Part shown: positions 62,791 through 64,000 of the stretch, in pieces | How the letters are laid out: the number at the start of each line of letters is the position of its first letter | How positions within the stretch are numbered: the first letter of the stretch is position 1 | Source of the DNA: Sphingobacterium composti | GTDB taxonomy: Bacteria; Bacteroidota; Bacteroidia; Sphingobacteriales; Sphingobacteriaceae | Assembly (NCBI RefSeq): GCF_009829075.1 | Contig: NZ_WUQZ01000004.1 | Span: 44,388-108,387 of the forward strand | DNA length: 64,000 nucleotides | Direction: 5' to 3' | The notes under the pieces: model-generated | Told to the model about the DNA's origin: nothing | The model's database searches: none | What the model saw: the letters and a program-made list of their open reading frames with translations, nothing else | Program-made: the position numbers and the translations under genes

Positions 62791-64000
62791 CTAAGCTTGC
62801 GCTTTTTCTTTGTCTGCAGGTCTTTCATATTTGTCTACGATAAGACGAACACCAGAGTTTTTAGTCATAAACTTAATTGTCCAGTTGACAAATGTTACCA
62901 ACTTATTGCGGAAACCGAAGATAGACATTAAGTGAACAAACATCCACGTCAACCAAGCGATAAAACCATTCATGTGGAATTTTCCTAAATCAACAACGGC
63001 TCTATTACGACCAATTGTCGCCATGGAACCTTTGTCAAAATATTTGAAATCCTCTGTATTTGGTTTATTTGACAAAATATTGATGATATGCTTCGCTACG
63101 TAAGTTCCTTGTTGTTGCGCTGCAGGAGCCACACCCGGAAGACCTCGTGGCGTTTCTTCTGTAATCATCGCCGCCACATCACCGATTGCATACACTTCAT
63201 TCATGCCTTCTACTTGACATTGGCCATTTGTACGGATACGATTACCTCTTTCTATGATAGCAGCATCTATTCCGCCTGGGAATTGACCTTTCACACCAGC
63301 ACCCCAAATCACAGTTTTAGTTGTAATACTTTGACCATTGTTAAATGTAATCGTATCACCATCGTATCCTGTCACTTGTGTGTCTGTCAATACAGTCACG
63401 CCTAATTCTTTCAAGTATCTTTCTGAATCACGTGAAGATTTTTCCGAAAGCGCACCTAATATTTTGCTTGTACCCTCTACCAAGTAAACTTTCATTTCGT
63501 TTACGGATAACTCAGGATAATCTTTTTTTAATACGTGAAGTTGAATTTCTGCGATAGCGCCAGATAATTCCACACCTGTTGGACCACCACCTACAATCAC
63601 AAAATTCAAATATGGAGCACGGTCAGAAGCGTTTTTTAACAAAACTGCTTTCTCTAGATTTTGCAACACATAACTTCTGATGTTAAGCGCTTCTTGAATG
63701 CTTTTCATCGGAAGAGAGTTTTTCTCCACTTCTTGGTTACCAAAAAAGTTACTTGTTGCGCCAGAAGCGATTACTAGATAATCGTAATCGTAAGTTCCTA
63801 CAGAGGTGTGAACTTCTTTCTTATCTTTATCGATATGTAATACATCCGCGAGACGAAATTTAAAATTCTCTTGATTTTTAAACATCTTGCGAATAGGGAA
63901 GGAGATGGAATCCGCCGCAAGAGTACCTGTCGCAACTTGGTACATCAAAGGTTGGAAAGTGTGAAAGTTGTTACGGTCAATCAATAAAACTTCTACTTCC
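62791..64000 (-). CDS. ndh: Type II NADH dehydrogenase, 3' part (N-terminus off window)
   Basis: FAD-dependent NADH:quinone oxidoreductase feeding electrons to menaquinone without proton pumping. The frame stays open to the right edge; it begins EVEVLLIDRNNFHTFQPLMYQVATG, so the FAD-binding GxGxxG is beyond 64000. Seen: the NADH-binding FVIVGGGPTGVELSGAIAE, the second FAD motif NEVYAIGDVAAM, and APAAQQQGTYVAKHI. A C-terminal hydrophobic segment (FIAWLTWMFVHLMSIFG) is the membrane anchor. About 403 codons are present. Confidence 0.93.
   Translation of the reverse strand, partial: EVEVLLIDRNNFHTFQPLMYQVATGTLAADSISFPIRKMFKNQENFKFRLADVLHIDKDKKEVHTSVGTYDYDYLVIASGATSNFFGNQEVEKNSLPMKSIQEALNIRSYVLQNLEKAVLLKNASDRAPYLNFVIVGGGPTGVELSGAIAEIQLHVLKKDYPELSVNEMKVYLVEGTSKILGALSEKSSRDSERYLKELGVTVLTDTQVTGYDGDTITFNNGQSITTKTVIWGAGVKGQFPGGIDAAIIERGNRIRTNGQCQVEGMNEVYAIGDVAAMITEETPRGLPGVAPAAQQQGTYVAKHIINILSNKPNTEDFKYFDKGSMATIGRNRAVVDLGKFHMNGFIAWLTWMFVHLMSIFGFRNKLVTFVNWTIKFMTKNSGVRLIVDKYERPADKEKAQA

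Overview
The window comes from the chromosome of an AT-rich member of the Bacteroidota, most likely Sphingobacteriaceae (Sphingobacterium-like). The evidence is a type III glutamine synthetase, a SusC/SusD pair, a FabV enoyl reductase, TlpA-type and DUF1080 proteins, a stand-alone arginine cluster with GNAT acyltransferases, and promoters with the Bacteroidota TAnnTTTG -7 box. Genus is inferred; no rRNA is present.

Positions 1-6500 are accessory DNA. A truncated IS21-type istB and the decayed 3' end of an IS1182-family element are followed by three short minus-strand gene blocks: parDE with an amber-mutated toxin, a reductase plus an AraC regulator, and arsR-DUF6428-arsC with a frameshift. 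The blocks are separated by palindromic repeats of about 200 bp. Each block begins with a GTT-type core, ends with the inverse complement of that core, and has its last stop codon 5-8 nt from that end. This is the logic of integron gene cassettes (attC sites), but no integrase is visible and the repeats are longer than usual attC sites. An intact IS1182-family element (1638-3333) sits inside one repeat. It ends exactly as far from the core as the decayed copy does.

Positions 6600-24900 are housekeeping: kdsB, glnN, an S9 peptidase, a SIMPL protein, tRNA-Thr/Tyr/Thr, three tandem tRNA-Phe genes, mnmA, a purM-like/rimB/rimK operon, a mismatch DNA glycosylase, rnhA, lpxB and an O/P-type porin. 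At 25125-28862 lies an arginine operon (GNAT, argG, GNAT, argC). It is preceded by a promoter, a 44-codon leader ORF ending in clustered CGA Arg codons, and overlapping hairpins, so attenuation by arginine supply is likely.

Positions 28900-40600 carry a SulP transporter, an SDR, a secreted phosphodiesterase-fold protein, and a SusCD pair beside a dipeptide epimerase and an NlpC/P60 peptidase. The last four suggest scavenging of murein peptides. msrA follows. Positions 40659-54337 hold parC, a metal P-type ATPase, dinB, a duplicated 180-bp intergenic repeat, an L,D-transpeptidase, a pentapeptide protein, a Crp/Fnr regulator, an RluA-like synthase, an aldo/keto reductase, dps and fabV. The end holds a TlpA-family gene split by an in-frame TGA, GH130, DUF1080 and nucleoside hydrolase genes, a D-2-hydroxyacid dehydrogenase, a PolX whose polymerase aspartates are replaced, and the 3' part of a type II NADH dehydrogenase running off the right edge.
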